Below, one piece after another: positions 47,316 to 61,563 of a stretch of 64,000 bases of DNA. The stretch covers positions 1 to 64,000 of the forward strand of contig NZ_SUQN01000006.1 of the NCBI RefSeq assembly GCF_013337685.1, given 5' to 3'. The notes below the pieces were generated by a model that was given only the letters and a program-made list of their open reading frames with translations, was not told the DNA's origin and did no database searches. This DNA is from Citrobacter gillenii. Its GTDB lineage: Bacteria; Pseudomonadota; Gammaproteobacteria; Enterobacterales; Enterobacteriaceae. The position numbers were made by a program, and so were the translations under genes. Position 1 is the stretch's first letter, and every line of letters starts with the position of its first letter.

Positions 47316-48296
47316 ATGGCTTTTACATCTTTTCCTCCTCGTCAGCCTTGTGCGTCAACACGTTTGCCTCTGACGCTGATGACGCTTGATGACTGGGCAC
47401 TCGCGACCATTACCGGCACCGACAGTGAGAAGTATATTCAGGGCCAGGTTACTGCTGATGTCAGTCAGCTGACCGAACATCAGCATGTGCTGGCTGCCCA
47501 CTGTGATGCCAAAGGCAAAATGTGGAGCAACCTGCGCCTCTTCCGCCTGGGTGAAGGCTTCGCGTGGCTTGAGCGCCGTAGCCTGCGCGATGCCCAGCTT
47601 ACCGAACTGAAAAAATATGCCGTCTTCTCAAAAGTGGTGATTGCGCCGGACGACGAACGCGTGCTGCTGGGCGTTGCCGGATTCCAGGCGCGTGCCGCGC
47701 TGGACAATCTCTTTAGCGAACTGCCAACCCGCGATAAGCAGGTGATTACCGAAGGCTCTTCCACGATATTGTGGTTTGAACACCCGGCCGAACGCTTCCT
47801 GCTGATTACCGATGCAGCCACGGCGGAAACGCTGGTAGAAAAACTGCGTGGTGAAGCAGAGTTGAACAACAGCCAACAGTGGCTGGCACTGGATATCGAA
47901 GCCGGTATCGCAGTAATTGATACCGCCAACAGCGGGCAGTTCATTCCACAGGCTACCAACCTGCAGGCCTTGGGTGGGATCAGCTTCAAAAAAGGCTGCT
48001 ATACCGGTCAGGAAATGGTCGCACGGGCGAAATTCCGCGGCGCTAACAAACGAGCGCTGTGGACACTGGCAGGTTCAGCCAGCCGGGTGCCGGAAGCGGG
48101 TGAAGACCTGGAACTGAAAATGGGAGAGAACTGGCGCCGAACCGGCACCGTACTTGCGGCAGTACAACTGGCGGACGGTCAGGTACTGGTGCAGGTGGTG
48201 ATGAATAACGACATGGAAGCCGACAGCGTATTCCGCGTGCGCGACGACGCGAAAACGCTGTATATAGTACCGCTGCCGTATTCGCTGGAAGAGTAA
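47316..48296 (+). CDS. ygfZ: Folate-binding iron-sulfur repair protein YgfZ
   Basis: A 326-residue GcvT-like protein that uses tetrahydrofolate to support assembly or repair of some Fe-S enzymes such as MiaB. The signature KGCYTGQE with its essential Cys is at about residue 226-233, and QGQVTADV is near the start. It is divergent from sdhE and lies a few kb from the related gcvT. Full family length. Confidence 0.96.
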   Translation: MAFTSFPPRQPCASTRLPLTLMTLDDWALATITGTDSEKYIQGQVTADVSQLTEHQHVLAAHCDAKGKMWSNLRLFRLGEGFAWLERRSLRDAQLTELKKYAVFSKVVIAPDDERVLLGVAGFQARAALDNLFSELPTRDKQVITEGSSTILWFEHPAERFLLITDAATAETLVEKLRGEAELNNSQQWLALDIEAGIAVIDTANSGQFIPQATNLQALGGISFKKGCYTGQEMVARAKFRGANKRALWTLAGSASRVPEAGEDLELKMGENWRRTGTVLAAVQLADGQVLVQVVMNNDMEADSVFRVRDDAKTLYIVPLPYSLEE

Positions 48297-48375
48297 ATCG
48301 CCAGGTAGCGACTTCACCTTACCGGGTCGAGGGTTTTGTAGGCCCGGTAAGCGCAGCGCCACCAGGCAATGATGA
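48297..48375. repeat. REP-like element between ygfZ and trhA
   Basis: TTACCGGGTCGAGGG...TAGGCCCGGTAAGCGCAGCGCCACC, an imperfect REP-type inverted pair between convergent genes. Confidence 0.7.
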
Positions 48376-49038
<663 letters not shown>

Positions 49039-49198
49039 TTACTCCCAAAAAACGAACACTTTCGTGATTGCGCTTCTAGCGTAACTGAGAATGGTTCCAG
49101 TGAACACATGTTAGCTAAAATAAATATCAACCAATAAATAACATATAAAAATCAATTATTTACATTTTATTTTTCAGCTAACAAGTGTATTCTTTAAA

Positions 49199-50291
<1,093 letters not shown>

Positions 50292-50405
50292 AAAAACAAA
50301 CTGTTTTTTTGATGTAACAAATCACATTAAGCCTATTTTGTTATATCGTGACATTTAACTTTCCTTTGTTAGACTCAAAATCAAATGGTATTAATTTGAG
50401 ACTGA

Positions 50406-51845
<1,440 letters not shown>

Positions 51846-51932
51846 TTTTTGCCGGATGGCGGCGTAAACGCCTTATCCGGCCTACACGTTAATTTCCCGT
51901 AGGCCGATAAGCGATGCGCCATCCGGCAATCA
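51846..51932. repeat. REP/BIME pair after bglA
   Basis: GCCGGATGGCGGCGTAAACG...TTATCCGGCCTACACG followed by CGTAGGCCGATAAGCGATGCGCCATCCGGCA, two facing REP units between convergent genes. Confidence 0.9.
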
Positions 51933-51937
51933 ACGCG

Positions 51938-52681
51938 CTACTTCCCACCCGCCAGCTCCAGAAAACTGCCCGTTACGTAAGACGCCTTCTCACTCAGTAG
52001 CCAGGTGATAGCCTGCGCCACTTCTTCCGGTTGTCCGCCACGCTGCATCGGTAACATCGACTTTACGCGATCAACCCGTCCGGGCTCCCCACCAGACGCA
52101 TGCATGTCGGTGTAGATTAGGCCAGGACGCACGCCGTTCACACGGATACCCTGCGCCGCCACCTCCAGCGCTAACCCCGTCGTCAACGTATCTACCGCCC
52201 CTTTCGACGCTGCATAGTCGATATATTCAAATGGAGCGCCCAGCCTTGATGCTGCTGACGAGACGTTAACAATCGCCCCGCCCTTACCGCCATGCTTCAA
52301 CGACATCCGCTTAACCGCTTCCCGACAACACAGGAAATAGCCGGTAACGTTGGTTGCCATTACGCGGTTGATGCGTTCGGCAGTAAAGTTTTCTACCGTG
52401 CTCTGCTCGAACAAAATCCCGGCATTGTTCACCAGCGCAGCCAGTGGTTCACCTTCTCGGTCGATCGCCTCAAACATTGCCACAACCTGGCTTTCATCGC
52501 TGATATCCGCCCGCAGGGCAAATGCTTTGCCGCCTGCCGACGCAATGTGATTCACCACCTCGGTTGCGGCACGAATATTGTGATGGAAGTTAACCGCAAC
52601 GGTGTAACCCTCTTCTGCCAGCTGTAGCGCGGTTGCGCGCCCAATACCGCGACTTCCGCCAGTAACAAGTGCGATTCCCAT
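51938..52681 (-). CDS. ygfF: YgfF, SDR-family NAD(P) oxidoreductase
   Basis: A 247-residue classical SDR. The cofactor loop is TGGSRGIGRATAL, NNAG follows in ALVNNAGILFEQ, and the catalytic Ser, Tyr and Lys lie in NVSSAASRLG and YIDYAASKGAVD. A substrate has not been established for this E. coli relative, often labelled glucose-dehydrogenase-like. Alone between REP elements. Confidence 0.92.
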   Translation of the reverse strand: MGIALVTGGSRGIGRATALQLAEEGYTVAVNFHHNIRAATEVVNHIASAGGKAFALRADISDESQVVAMFEAIDREGEPLAALVNNAGILFEQSTVENFTAERINRVMATNVTGYFLCCREAVKRMSLKHGGKGGAIVNVSSAASRLGAPFEYIDYAASKGAVDTLTTGLALEVAAQGIRVNGVRPGLIYTDMHASGGEPGRVDRVKSMLPMQRGGQPEEVAQAITWLLSEKASYVTGSFLELAGGK

Positions 52682-52683
52682 GG

Positions 52684-52745
52684 ATACCTCCAGATATGAA
52701 AAAGCCGGGAGGCGGCTTCGCCTTACCCGGCCTATACACTACTTT
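52684..52745. repeat. REP element between gcvP and ygfF
   Basis: A single REP-like unit, GCCGGGAGGCGGCTTCGCCTTACCCGGCCTACAC in overlapping 20-base parts (first GCCGGGAGGCGGCTTC, then CTTACCCGGCCTA), just after gcvP and before ygfF. Confidence 0.7.
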
Positions 52746-52759
52746 ACTACGCGGAAAAG

Positions 52760-55633
52760 TTACTGATATTCGCTCATCGGCACGCAGGAGCAGAACAGAT
52801 TACGGTCGCCGTAAACGTCATCAAGACGTTTCACCGTTGGCCAGTATTTATTTGCCACACCAGCCGGGAACACCGCAATTTCACGGCTGTAACCGTGATT
52901 CCACTCCGCCACCAGCTCGTTCTGGGTGTGCGGCGCGTTAACCAGCGGGTTATCTTCCAGTGGCCACTCGCCTGCTTTCACACGATCGATCTCTGTGCGG
53001 ATTGCCAGCATCGCATCAATAAAGCGATCTAATTCCACTTTACCTTCAGATTCCGTCGGCTCCACCATCAGCGTACCCGCTACCGGGAACGACATAGTTG
53101 GCGCATGGAAACCGTAGTCGATCAGGCGCTTGGCAATATCCAGCTCGCTGATGCCGGTCTCTTCTTTCAGTGGACGAATGTCGAGAATACACTCGTGCGC
53201 CACACGGCCATCGCGACCAGTATACAGCACCGGGTAGGCATCTTTCAGACGGCTGGCAATGTAGTTGGCATTCAGAATTGCCACCTGGCTTGCCTGCTTC
53301 AGACCTTCTGCGCCCATCATGCGGATGTACATCCAGCTGATTGGCAGAATGGAGGCGCTACCGAACGGTGCGGCAGATACCGCGCCCTGACGGGTGAGCA
53401 TGCCTTCAATCTGTACCACACTGTGACCCGGCACAAACGGTGCGAGGTGCGATTTAACGCCGATCGGCCCCATACCCGGGCCTCCGCCGCCGTGCGGAAT
53501 GCAGAAGGTTTTATGCAGGTTGAGGTGTGAAACATCCGCGCCGATAAAGCCTGGCGTGGTGATACCGACCTGAGCGTTCATGTTCGCGCCATCGAGGTAA
53601 ACCTGGCCGCCAAACTGATGCACGACTTCGCATACTTCACGGATCGTTTCTTCGTACACGCCGTGGGTGGATGGATAGGTCACCATAATGCAGGACAGGT
53701 TTTCACCCGCCTGCGCCGCTTTTTCGCGCAGATCGCCAAGATCGATGTTGCCGTTTTTATCACAGGCCACCACGACCACCTGCATTCCCGCCATCTGGGC
53801 GGAAGCTGGGTTAGTACCGTGAGCAGAGGCCGGGATCAGGCAGATATCGCGATGACCTTCGTTACGGCTTTCGTGATAGTGACGAATCGCCAGCAGGCCC
53901 GCATATTCACCCTGTGCGCCGGAGTTCGGCTGCATGCAGACGGCGTCATAACCGGTCAGTTTTACCAGCCACTCAGAAAGCTGACCAATCATCTGCTGAT
54001 ACCCTTCCGCCTGCTCAGGTGGGCAGAACGGGTGCAGTTCAGCAAATTCAGGCCAGGTGATAGGGATCATCTCGGCGGCCGCGTTCAGCTTCATGGTGCA
54101 GGAACCCAGTGGGATCATTGCCTGATTCAGCGCCAGATCTTTACGTTCCAGCGAGTGCATGTAGCGCATCATCTCGGTTTCGCTGTGGTAGCGATTGAAC
54201 ACCGGATGACTCAGGATCGCATCATCACGCAGCATGCTGTCCTGAATAGAACGGCTGTCGAGCGCCACGTCTTTATCCAGCGTATCGATGTTCAGGCCGT
54301 GGCTGCCGCCCAGCAGAACATTAAACAACTGCACCACATTTTCACGGGTGGTGGTTTCGTCGAGCGTAATGCCTACGGCGTTATGAATATCGCTGCGCAG
54401 GTTGATTTCTGCCGCTTCGGCACGCGCCAGCACGGCCGCTTTATCAGCGACTTCGACACACAGGGTGTCAAAGTAGTGCGCATGACGCAGCTTCAACCCT
54501 TTCTGTTGCAGACCCGCGGCCAGAATATCGGTCAGGCGGTGGATGCGGTTCGCAATGCGCTTCAGTCCGACTGGACCGTGGTAAACGGCATACAGGCTGG
54601 CGATGTTTGCCAGCAGTACCTGCGAGGTACAAATATTGGAGTTCGCTTTCTCACGGCGGATATGCTGCTCGCGAGTCTGCATCGCCATGCGCAGAGCGGT
54701 ATTACCTGCGGCATCTTTGGAGACGCCGATAATACGGCCTGGCATGGAGCGTTTGAATTCGTCTTTGGCAGCAAAGAATGCCGCGTGCGGGCCGCCGTAA
54801 CCCATCGGTACGCCAAAGCGCTGAGCGGAGCCGAAAACAATGTCCGCGCCCTGTTTGCCCGGCGCAGTCAGCAGAACCAGCGCCATAAAATCGGCCGCTA
54901 CGCTGACCACCACTTTACGCGCTTTCAGTTCAGCAATCAGCGCGCTGTAGTCGTGAACTTCACCGGTAGTGCCCACTTGTTGCAGCAGCACCCCGAAGAC
55001 ATCCTGGTGATCCAGCGCTTTTGCTGCGTCGTCAACGATGACATCAAAGCCGAAGGTTTCCGCACGGGTACGGACAACATCCAGCGTTTGCGGATGAACA
55101 TCAGACGCCACAAAGAAGCGGTTGGCGTTTTTCAGTTTACTGACGCGTTTTGCCATCGCCATGGCTTCGGCAGCCGCGGTGGCTTCATCCAGCAGAGAAG
55201 CGGAAGCCATATCCAGACCGGTCAGATCCAACGTCACCTGCTGGAAGTTAAGCAGTGCTTCCAGACGGCCCTGGGAGACTTCTGGTTGATACGGCGTATA
55301 TGCGGTGTACCAACCCGGGTTTTCCAGCATATTACGCAGGATAACCGGCGGTAACTGCACGGCGGTATAACCCATGCCAATGTAGGACGTGAAGCGCTTG
55401 TTACGCCCGGCGATGGCTTTTAACTCTGCCAGCGCAGCGTATTCGGTCGCCGCCTCGCCCACCTGTGGCGGGGTTGCGAGCTGAATGTCTTTCGGCACAA
55501 TCTGGCCGATCAGCGCGTTTAACGACTCGGCGCCAACCGCATTCAGCATTTCTTGCTGCTGCGCGGCGTCCGGTCCGATGTGGCGTTCAATGAAAGCGCC
55601 GCTGTTTTCAAGCTGGCTTAACGTCTGTGTCAT
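52760..55633 (-). CDS. gcvP: Glycine dehydrogenase (decarboxylating), P-protein
   Basis: A 957-residue PLP enzyme, the P-protein of the glycine cleavage system. It releases CO2 from glycine and passes the aminomethyl group to lipoyl-GcvH. The PLP lysine is in [18 protein letters not shown]. The start is the ATG at 55633 ([20 protein letters not shown]), giving the E. coli length; the 55 further codons up to 55798 run through a REP element and into gcvH and are not coding. Third gene of gcvTHP, after a REP-bearing gap. Confidence 0.97.
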   Translation of the reverse strand: MTQTLSQLENSGAFIERHIGPDAAQQQEMLNAVGAESLNALIGQIVPKDIQLATPPQVGEAATEYAALAELKAIAGRNKRFTSYIGMGYTAVQLPPVILRNMLENPGWYTAYTPYQPEVSQGRLEALLNFQQVTLDLTGLDMASASLLDEATAAAEAMAMAKRVSKLKNANRFFVASDVHPQTLDVVRTRAETFGFDVIVDDAAKALDHQDVFGVLLQQVGTTGEVHDYSALIAELKARKVVVSVAADFMALVLLTAPGKQGADIVFGSAQRFGVPMGYGGPHAAFFAAKDEFKRSMPGRIIGVSKDAAGNTALRMAMQTREQHIRREKANSNICTSQVLLANIASLYAVYHGPVGLKRIANRIHRLTDILAAGLQQKGLKLRHAHYFDTLCVEVADKAAVLARAEAAEINLRSDIHNAVGITLDETTTRENVVQLFNVLLGGSHGLNIDTLDKDVALDSRSIQDSMLRDDAILSHPVFNRYHSETEMMRYMHSLERKDLALNQAMIPLGSCTMKLNAAAEMIPITWPEFAELHPFCPPEQAEGYQQMIGQLSEWLVKLTGYDAVCMQPNSGAQGEYAGLLAIRHYHESRNEGHRDICLIPASAHGTNPASAQMAGMQVVVVACDKNGNIDLGDLREKAAQAGENLSCIMVTYPSTHGVYEETIREVCEVVHQFGGQVYLDGANMNAQVGITTPGFIGADVSHLNLHKTFCIPHGGGGPGMGPIGVKSHLAPFVPGHSVVQIEGMLTRQGAVSAAPFGSASILPISWMYIRMMGAEGLKQASQVAILNANYIASRLKDAYPVLYTGRDGRVAHECILDIRPLKEETGISELDIAKRLIDYGFHAPTMSFPVAGTLMVEPTESEGKVELDRFIDAMLAIRTEIDRVKAGEWPLEDNPLVNAPHTQNELVAEWNHGYSREIAVFPAGVANKYWPTVKRLDDVYGDRNLFCSCVPMSEYQ

Positions 55634-55679
55634 GGGCGATGGTTCCTGAAACGTGCAGTGAATCGTGATTGTCTCTAAC

Positions 55680-55758
55680 TCAATTGCCCGGTGGCGCTGA
55701 CGCTTACCGGGCCTACATAAAACCGTAGGCCGGATAAACGCAGTGCCATCCGGCACAA
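55680..55758. repeat. REP/BIME in the gcvH-gcvP spacer
   Basis: TGCCCGGTGGCGCTGACGCT...CCGGGCCTACA followed by CGTAGGCCGGATAAACGCAG...CATCCGGCAC. Intra-operon REP elements usually protect the upstream mRNA, which would favour gcvT and gcvH over gcvP. Confidence 0.85.
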
Positions 55759-55760
55759 TC

Positions 55761-56150
55761 TTATTCGTCTTCCAGTAATGCCTCGTACGCAGTGGCATCC
55801 AGCAGTGATTCGATTTCGCTTTCGTCGCTGGCTTTGATCTTGAAGATCCAGCCGCCGGTATACGGCTCGCTGTTCACCAGTTCCGGGGAGTCGCTGAGCG
55901 CGTCATTCACCGCCACAATCTCACCGCCCACTGGCGCATAGATATCGGAAGCCGCTTTTACGGATTCCGCAACCGCGCAGTCGTCGCCCGCGCTAACAGT
56001 GGCACCCACTTCTGGCAGGTCAACGAACACCATGTCACCCAGCAGTTCCTGAGCATGTTCGGTGATCCCTACGGTGTAAGAGCCGTCTGCTTCTTTGCGC
56101 AGCCATTCGTGTTCTTTACTGTATTTCAGTTCTGCTGGTACGTTGCTCAT
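55761..56150 (-). CDS. gcvH: Glycine cleavage system H protein
   Basis: A 129-residue lipoyl carrier shuttling intermediates among the P, T and L proteins. The lipoylated lysine is in [13 protein letters not shown]. The ATG at 56150 has GGAGA eight bases upstream; a TTG one codon earlier is unlikely. It lies 24 bases after gcvT. Confidence 0.96.
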   Translation of the reverse strand: MSNVPAELKYSKEHEWLRKEADGSYTVGITEHAQELLGDMVFVDLPEVGATVSAGDDCAVAESVKAASDIYAPVGGEIVAVNDALSDSPELVNSEPYTGGWIFKIKASDESEIESLLDATAYEALLEDE

Positions 56151-56174
56151 CAATCAATCTCCAAAAAGGATGAA

Positions 56175-57269
56175 TCACGCGACGGCTTTGCCGTTACGCA
56201 CAAAAACAGGTTTAGTCACTTTTACCGGCATTTCACGGTTACGGATCTGCACGATTGCCGTCTCGCCTATACCCGCAGGTACGCGCGCCAGTGCAATGCT
56301 GTAGCCCAGCGTCGGAGAGAACGTACCACTGGTGATAATGCCTTCATGCGCATTGCCCGCCGCATCGGTGAAACGCACCGGCAGTTCATTACGCAGTACG
56401 CCTTTCTCGGTCATTACCAGGCCAACCAGCTGCTGGTGACCTTTTTCACGTTGCATTTCCAGCGCTTCGCGACCAATGAAGTCGCGGTCAGCCGGTTCCC
56501 ACGCGATGGTCCAGCCCATGTTGGCGGCCAGCGGAGAAATACCCTCGTCCATTTCCTGGCTGTACAGGTTCATACCGGCTTCCAGACGCAGCGTATCGCG
56601 CGCGCCCAGACCACATGGCTGTACGCCTGCGTCGACCAGCGCACGCCAGAAATCCGCGGCTTTTTCATTCGGCAGGGCAATTTCATAGCCTGCTTCGCCG
56701 GTATAGCCAGTGGTGGCGATAAACAAATCACCCGCCTGCACGCCAAAGAACGGCTTCATGCCTTCTACCGCATGGCGCTGTTCTTCAGTAAACAGCGTGG
56801 CGGCTTTAGCCTGAGCATTCGGTCCCTGCACCGCAATCATCGACAAGTCATCACGAACGGTGATGTCGATAGCGTAAGGTTCAGCGTGTTGGGTTATCCA
56901 GGAGAGGTCTTTTTCGCGGGTGGCGGAGTTAACAACGAGGCGGAAGAAATCTTCAGTGAAGTAGTAGACGATCAGGTCATCAATCACACCGCCCGACGCA
57001 TTGAGCATACCGGAGTAAAGGGCTTTACCGGTTTTCGTTAGCTTCGCGACGTCGTTTGCCAGCAGATAACGCAAGAACTCCCGGGTGCGGCTGCCGCGCA
57101 GGTCGACGATGGTCATGTGCGACACATCAAACATACCGGCATCGGTGCGAACAGCGTGGTGCTCGTCGAGCTGAGAACCGTAATGCAGAGGCATCATCCA
57201 GCCATGGAAATCAACCATGCGCGCGCCGCATAGCGTGTGTTGTTCGTACAAAGGAGTCTGTTGAGCCAT
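56175..57269 (-). CDS. gcvT: Aminomethyltransferase, T-protein of glycine cleavage
   Basis: A 364-residue enzyme that moves the C1 unit from lipoyl-GcvH to tetrahydrofolate and frees ammonia. The GcvT fold is shown by [28 protein letters not shown] and the catalytic Asp region [22 protein letters not shown] marks the folate site. First gene of the operon; GAGGAAAAG precedes the ATG. Confidence 0.97.
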   Translation of the reverse strand: MAQQTPLYEQHTLCGARMVDFHGWMMPLHYGSQLDEHHAVRTDAGMFDVSHMTIVDLRGSRTREFLRYLLANDVAKLTKTGKALYSGMLNASGGVIDDLIVYYFTEDFFRLVVNSATREKDLSWITQHAEPYAIDITVRDDLSMIAVQGPNAQAKAATLFTEEQRHAVEGMKPFFGVQAGDLFIATTGYTGEAGYEIALPNEKAADFWRALVDAGVQPCGLGARDTLRLEAGMNLYSQEMDEGISPLAANMGWTIAWEPADRDFIGREALEMQREKGHQQLVGLVMTEKGVLRNELPVRFTDAAGNAHEGIITSGTFSPTLGYSIALARVPAGIGETAIVQIRNREMPVKVTKPVFVRNGKAVA

Positions 57270-57652
57270 CTTTTCCTCGTTGAATAAGCGGGGCTATCAA
57301 CTCTTTCGCGGTGAAATGTTCACCACGAAACCCAGCACCGCAGCCGCTCCGGGGGCTGCGACGCAAACGTTCTCTTTGTCTTGAACTTACCACTGAAACA
57401 GACGCTAAACCATAAGGCAAAATTAACCATCACATTAGCTTATGGCTAAAAATGCCCAGATCGACGACAGAATAAAAATCCAATTAACCGCCATAAAATC
57501 AGAGCAACAGATAGATAAAACGAAACAAATCGTCATCAATCCATATTAAATGTGGAAAAAATGTCAAAAATGGCGTTATGAGAAAATAGTAATATTAAAA
57601 AAACTAATGCGAAAAGAAGCGTGAAATTAGATTATTTCAAATGAGAGAAGCA
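57270..57652. promoter_or_regulatory. gcvTHP control region with a PurR-like box at 57361-57376
   Basis: The ~380 bases upstream of gcvT are AT-rich beyond 57400 and carry no gene. ACGCAAACGTTCTCTT at 57361-57376 fits the PurR operator ACGCAAACGTTTTCNT closely, agreeing with known PurR repression of gcvTHP in E. coli. Lrp and GcvA sites would lie in the AT-rich part but cannot be placed by eye. Confidence 0.65.
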
Positions 57653-57672
57653 TCCCGGCGCGCAGGCCGGGA
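57653..57672 (-). terminator. Hairpin after ubiI
   Basis: TCCCGGC-GCGCAG-GCCGGGA, a perfect 7-bp stem 48 bases after the ubiI stop. On the minus strand only TGCTTCTCTC follows, so a weak U-run; probable but unproven terminator. Confidence 0.5.
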
Positions 57673-57720
57673 GAGGAAAGTGTGACGGGTCTCAAACTCT
57701 TAAAATTGTCCTGACGGACG

Positions 57721-58923
57721 TTAGCGCAACCACTCAGGAAGATCGTTTAATCCCATCGCCTGACGGATGAGTTGTGGTTTTACGCCTGGCAGGGTATCGG
57801 CCAGTTTCAGACCAATATCACGAAGCAGTTTCTTCGCTGGGTTCGCGCCAGCAAACAGTTCACGGAACCCCTGCATACCGGCCAGCATCACCGCTGCACT
57901 GTGCTTACGGCTACGCTCGTAGCGACGCAGATAGAGGTACTGACCGATGTCTTTCCCCTGGCGTTGCAGACGTTTTAGCTCATCAATCAGCTCCGCAGCA
58001 TCCATAAAACCGAGGTTAACCCCCTGTCCTGCCAGCGGATGGATGGTATGTGCCGCATCACCGACCAGCGCCAGGCGGTGCGCGGCAAACTGGCGGGCAT
58101 AGCGCCCCGTTAGCGGAAACACCTGACGTTCACTCTCAACGCGACATAGTCCCAGCCGATTATCAAAGGCGATATTCAGCGCCTGATTAAACGCGTCAGC
58201 ACTTGCCAGTTGCATGCGCTCTGCTTCCTGCGGCGAGAGTGACCAGACGATAGAGCACAAATGCGGATCGCTGAGCGGTAAGAACGCCAGAATGCCTTCG
58301 CCATGGAACGCCTGGCGGGCAACTGCACCGTGCGCGTCCTCGGTACGAATGGTTGCCACCAGCGCATGATGGCGATAATCCCAGAAGGTCAGCGGGATAT
58401 CCGCTTTGTTACGCAACCAGGAGTTTGCGCCGTCCGCGCCAATGACCAGGCGCGCAGTCAGCATCGAGCCATCCTTCAGGGTCAGAAAAGCTTCGTTCTC
58501 CCCCCAGGCCACTTGCTGAAGTTCTGCCGGAGCCATTAGCGTAATATCCGCCGACTGCTGCGCCTTTTGCCACAGCGCGTAGTGGACCACCGAATTTTCA
58601 ACGATATGTCCTAAATGGCTATAGCCCATGCTTTGGTCATCAAATTCGATGCGCCCAAAGCTGTCTTTGTCCCAGACTTCCATCCCGTGGTAGCAGCAAG
58701 CCCGACGGGCGACAATGTCTGACCATACGCCAAGACGGGTCAGTAGTTTTTCGCTGGCGGCGTTAATGGCCGACACGCGAAGCTGAGGAGGTGCATCCGC
58801 CGCCAGAGGCTGCGGAACATGTTGTTCTAATACGGCAACGCGTAACCCGCTGCCCTGCAAGCCGCAGGCAACCGCCAGTCCCACCATGCCGCCACCAACA
58901 ATTGCTACATCAACACTTTGCAC
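57721..58923 (-). CDS. ubiI: Ubiquinone C5-hydroxylase UbiI (VisC)
   Basis: A 400-residue flavoprotein monooxygenase of aerobic ubiquinone synthesis. FAD motifs are IVGGGMVGLAVACGLQ at the N-terminus, VIGADGANSWLRNK in the middle (the DG motif) and LALVGDAAHTIHPLAGQGVN with GD and the ribityl contact. It lies downstream of ubiH with a REP-containing 122-base gap and is probably in the same transcript. Intact. Confidence 0.96.
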   Translation of the reverse strand: MQSVDVAIVGGGMVGLAVACGLQGSGLRVAVLEQHVPQPLAADAPPQLRVSAINAASEKLLTRLGVWSDIVARRACCYHGMEVWDKDSFGRIEFDDQSMGYSHLGHIVENSVVHYALWQKAQQSADITLMAPAELQQVAWGENEAFLTLKDGSMLTARLVIGADGANSWLRNKADIPLTFWDYRHHALVATIRTEDAHGAVARQAFHGEGILAFLPLSDPHLCSIVWSLSPQEAERMQLASADAFNQALNIAFDNRLGLCRVESERQVFPLTGRYARQFAAHRLALVGDAAHTIHPLAGQGVNLGFMDAAELIDELKRLQRQGKDIGQYLYLRRYERSRKHSAAVMLAGMQGFRELFAGANPAKKLLRDIGLKLADTLPGVKPQLIRQAMGLNDLPEWLR

Positions 58924-58939
58924 TGTTTGCTCCTGAAAA

Positions 58940-59040
58940 CGGGACTATCAAATACCGTAGGCCGGATCAGGCGAAGCCGCCATCCGGCATGATTGCCATT
59001 GCATTTTCCTGATGGCGCTACGCTTATCAGGCCTACTGGC
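58940..59040. repeat. REP/BIME between ubiH and ubiI
   Basis: CGTAGGCCGGATCAGGCGAA...CATCCGGCATG followed by CTGATGGCGCTACGC...TCAGGCCTACTGG, two REP units in the spacer. Confidence 0.85.
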
Positions 59041-59045
59041 TATAT

Positions 59046-60224
59046 TTATCGCGCGACCCAGCCCAGGGTCCGCTCCGCCAACGCATCGCGGGCTGGCGTC
59101 AATAATTCCATCGCCATAAGACCCACGTTACGTCCAACAACCAGCGGTGCCCAGCGATTGGCAAACAGATACACCAGGCTGTTGGTCACGCCAATCGTTG
59201 TTTCGCGATCGGTCTCACGACGCTGCTGATAGCGCGACAGCACCGCATAATCACCCACGTCTTCGGCTGCAAACTGTGCCTGCGTCAACGTTTCGGCAAG
59301 GCTCATGACATCGCGCAGGCCGAGATTAAAACCTTGGCCGGCAATAGGATGCAGGGTCTGCGCCGCATTGCCCACCAGCACGGTGCGATGGCTAATCGCC
59401 TTCACCGCGGTGGTTAAAGACAGCGGATAGGCGCTACGTTGACCGGCTTGCGTAATGCGCCCAAGCCGCCAGCCAAACGTCGTTTGCAGTTCGCGACAAA
59501 ACTGTTCGTCAGACCAGGCCATGATCTCATCTCGCTTTTCCAGCGGATGACACCACACCAGCGAGCAGCGCCCTTCTGACATCGGTAACATGGCCAGCGG
59601 GCCATGCTGCGTGAAACGTTCAAACGCTCGTCCGTTATGCGGGACGGAGGTGGTAACGTTGGCAATCACCGCCAGTTGTTCGTAAGGCTGCTGCTGCCAG
59701 TCAACGCCGCAGGCGGTCGCCAGCGCAGAGCGTGTGCCGTCAGCGGCTACCAGTACACGACCGGTAATCACCTCGCCATTCTCCAGCGTGACCTCAACGT
59801 GCTGCTGGGTGCGCGACACGCTGGCCACCCGGTCAGGGCAATGTAGCGTGACGCCGCGCGCTTTGCGCAACAGCGCAAACAGACGCAGCCCGACGTCATG
59901 CAGTTCCACCACCTGACCCAGCGCAGGAATACGGTATTCCAGTGCATCAAGCGTCACACACCCGGCATGTCCACGGTCGCTGACGTGCACCGTTTTGATC
60001 GGGGTTGCGCAATCGGCAATGGCCTGCCAGACGCCAATTCGCGCCAGCTGCTGGCAGGTGCCTGCGGCCAACGCAATCGCCCGAGCGTCAAATCCCGGAT
60101 GGCGGTCAGTATCCGGCTCGCTCGCTTCAATAAGATGGACCGGCAGCGTCCCATGACTCAGCTCTGAAATAGCCAGCGCCAGAGTCGCTCCAACCATACC
60201 ACCACCGACAATAATCACGCTCAT
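59046..60224 (-). CDS. ubiH: 2-octaprenyl-6-methoxyphenol hydroxylase UbiH
   Basis: A 392-residue paralogue of UbiI acting at another ring position in ubiquinone synthesis. FAD motifs are IVGGGMVGATLALAIS, VAADGTRSALATACG and LVGNAAQTLHPIAGQGFN. Its start overlaps the pepP stop by four bases, showing one operon. Intact. Confidence 0.96.
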   Translation of the reverse strand: MSVIIVGGGMVGATLALAISELSHGTLPVHLIEASEPDTDRHPGFDARAIALAAGTCQQLARIGVWQAIADCATPIKTVHVSDRGHAGCVTLDALEYRIPALGQVVELHDVGLRLFALLRKARGVTLHCPDRVASVSRTQQHVEVTLENGEVITGRVLVAADGTRSALATACGVDWQQQPYEQLAVIANVTTSVPHNGRAFERFTQHGPLAMLPMSEGRCSLVWCHPLEKRDEIMAWSDEQFCRELQTTFGWRLGRITQAGQRSAYPLSLTTAVKAISHRTVLVGNAAQTLHPIAGQGFNLGLRDVMSLAETLTQAQFAAEDVGDYAVLSRYQQRRETDRETTIGVTNSLVYLFANRWAPLVVGRNVGLMAMELLTPARDALAERTLGWVAR

Positions 60225-61537
60225 TTCAGTCGCGCCGCAGCCATCAGGGCTTCAATATCATCCGCCTTTTTCACTACGCTGGCGGTGAGGTTTTCATTAC
60301 CGTCTTCGGTAATCAGGATGTCATCTTCAATACGAATGCCAATTCCGCGATAAGCCGGTGGTACGTCGGCGTCCGGCGCGATATACAGTCCTGGCTCGAC
60401 GGTAAGCACCATCCCCGGTTCGAGGATACGCGAGCGATCCTGGCCATAAACGCCAACGTCATGGACATCCAGCCCCAGCCAATGGCTCAGGCCATGCATA
60501 AAGAAAGGACGCTGCGCGTTGTCGGCTATCAGTTGATCGACATCGCCGTGCAGAATACCCAGTTTTACCAGACCGGTAATCATGATGCGCACCACCTCTC
60601 CCGTCACCTCCTGGATGGACGTCCCCGGACGATACAAACGCAGGCTGGTTTCCAGTGACTCCAGCACGATGTCATAGATCTCGCGCTGGGCGGGAGTGAA
60701 CTTCCCGTTGACCGGGAAGGTGCGGGTAATGTCGCCAGCGTAACCTTTGTATTCGCATCCGGCGTCAATCAGCACCAAATCGCCATCGCGCATTTCACTT
60801 TCGTTTTCGGTGTAATGCAGGATGCAGCCGTTTACACCGCTGCCGACAATGGTGTTATAGGAAGGATAACGCGCACCATGACGGGTAAACTCATGATGGA
60901 TCTCCCCTTCCAGCTGATACTCGAACATTCCCGGACGACATTTTTCCATCGCGCGGGTATGCGCCAGCGCGCTGATTTCACCGGCGCGACGCATGATTGC
61001 TATCTCTTCCGGCGATTTGAACAGGCGCATCTCGTGCACCATCGGACGCCAGTCGATAATCGCCGCAGGGGCTTTCATATTTTGTCTGGCGCCTTTGCGC
61101 AGCTTATCCATCGCCGTAAACACAATCTCATCCGCCCAGGCATATTCGCCCTGGGCGTGGTACACCGTGTCCAGACCGTTAAGCAACTGATGCAGCTGTT
61201 GGTTGATTTCGCTGAACGCTAACGCCCGATCAACACCCAGTTTCTCGGGGGCAGCATCTTGTCCCAGACGGCGACCAAACCAGATCTCCGCCGTCAGGTC
61301 ACGTACCCGGTTGAACAAAACGCTATGGTTATGAGTGTCATTACTTTTAATCAGCACCAGCACGGCTTCAGGTTCGTTAAAACCGGTGAAGTACCAAAAG
61401 TCGCTGCTCTGGCGGTACGGATATTCACTGTCCGCACTGCGCGTCGCTTCTGGGGCCGCGAAAATCAGCGCAGCGCTGCCTGGCTGCATGTGCGCCAGTA
61501 ATGCCTGGCGACGGCGTAAGTATTCTTGCTGAGTCAT
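60221..61537 (-). CDS. pepP: Xaa-Pro aminopeptidase P
   Basis: A 438-residue dimetal peptidase that removes N-terminal residues before proline. The pita-bread ligands appear in order: LIDAGCEYKGYAGDITRTF (two Asp), HGLSHWLGLDVHD (His), LTVEPGLY (Glu) and RIEDDILIT (Glu). It starts 26 bases after ygfB. Length is close to the 441 residues of E. coli. Confidence 0.96.
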   Translation of the reverse strand: MTQQEYLRRRQALLAHMQPGSAALIFAAPEATRSADSEYPYRQSSDFWYFTGFNEPEAVLVLIKSNDTHNHSVLFNRVRDLTAEIWFGRRLGQDAAPEKLGVDRALAFSEINQQLHQLLNGLDTVYHAQGEYAWADEIVFTAMDKLRKGARQNMKAPAAIIDWRPMVHEMRLFKSPEEIAIMRRAGEISALAHTRAMEKCRPGMFEYQLEGEIHHEFTRHGARYPSYNTIVGSGVNGCILHYTENESEMRDGDLVLIDAGCEYKGYAGDITRTFPVNGKFTPAQREIYDIVLESLETSLRLYRPGTSIQEVTGEVVRIMITGLVKLGILHGDVDQLIADNAQRPFFMHGLSHWLGLDVHDVGVYGQDRSRILEPGMVLTVEPGLYIAPDADVPPAYRGIGIRIEDDILITEDGNENLTASVVKKADDIEALMAAARLK

Positions 61538-61563
61538 AACACTCTCCCTGGCGTTCTCGTTAC

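Noticed and set aside
53618..55354. 578-codon plus-strand frame opposite gcvP
   Set aside because: A long antisense shadow caused by codon bias of gcvP; His/Gln-rich composition typical of such shadows and no motifs.
56055..57041. 328-codon plus-strand frame opposite gcvT/gcvH
   Set aside because: Antisense shadow spanning two convincing genes.
57270..57720. Possible glycine riboswitch upstream of gcvT
   Set aside because: No tandem aptamer pattern is evident, and enterobacterial gcvTHP is known to be controlled by GcvA, Lrp and PurR instead.
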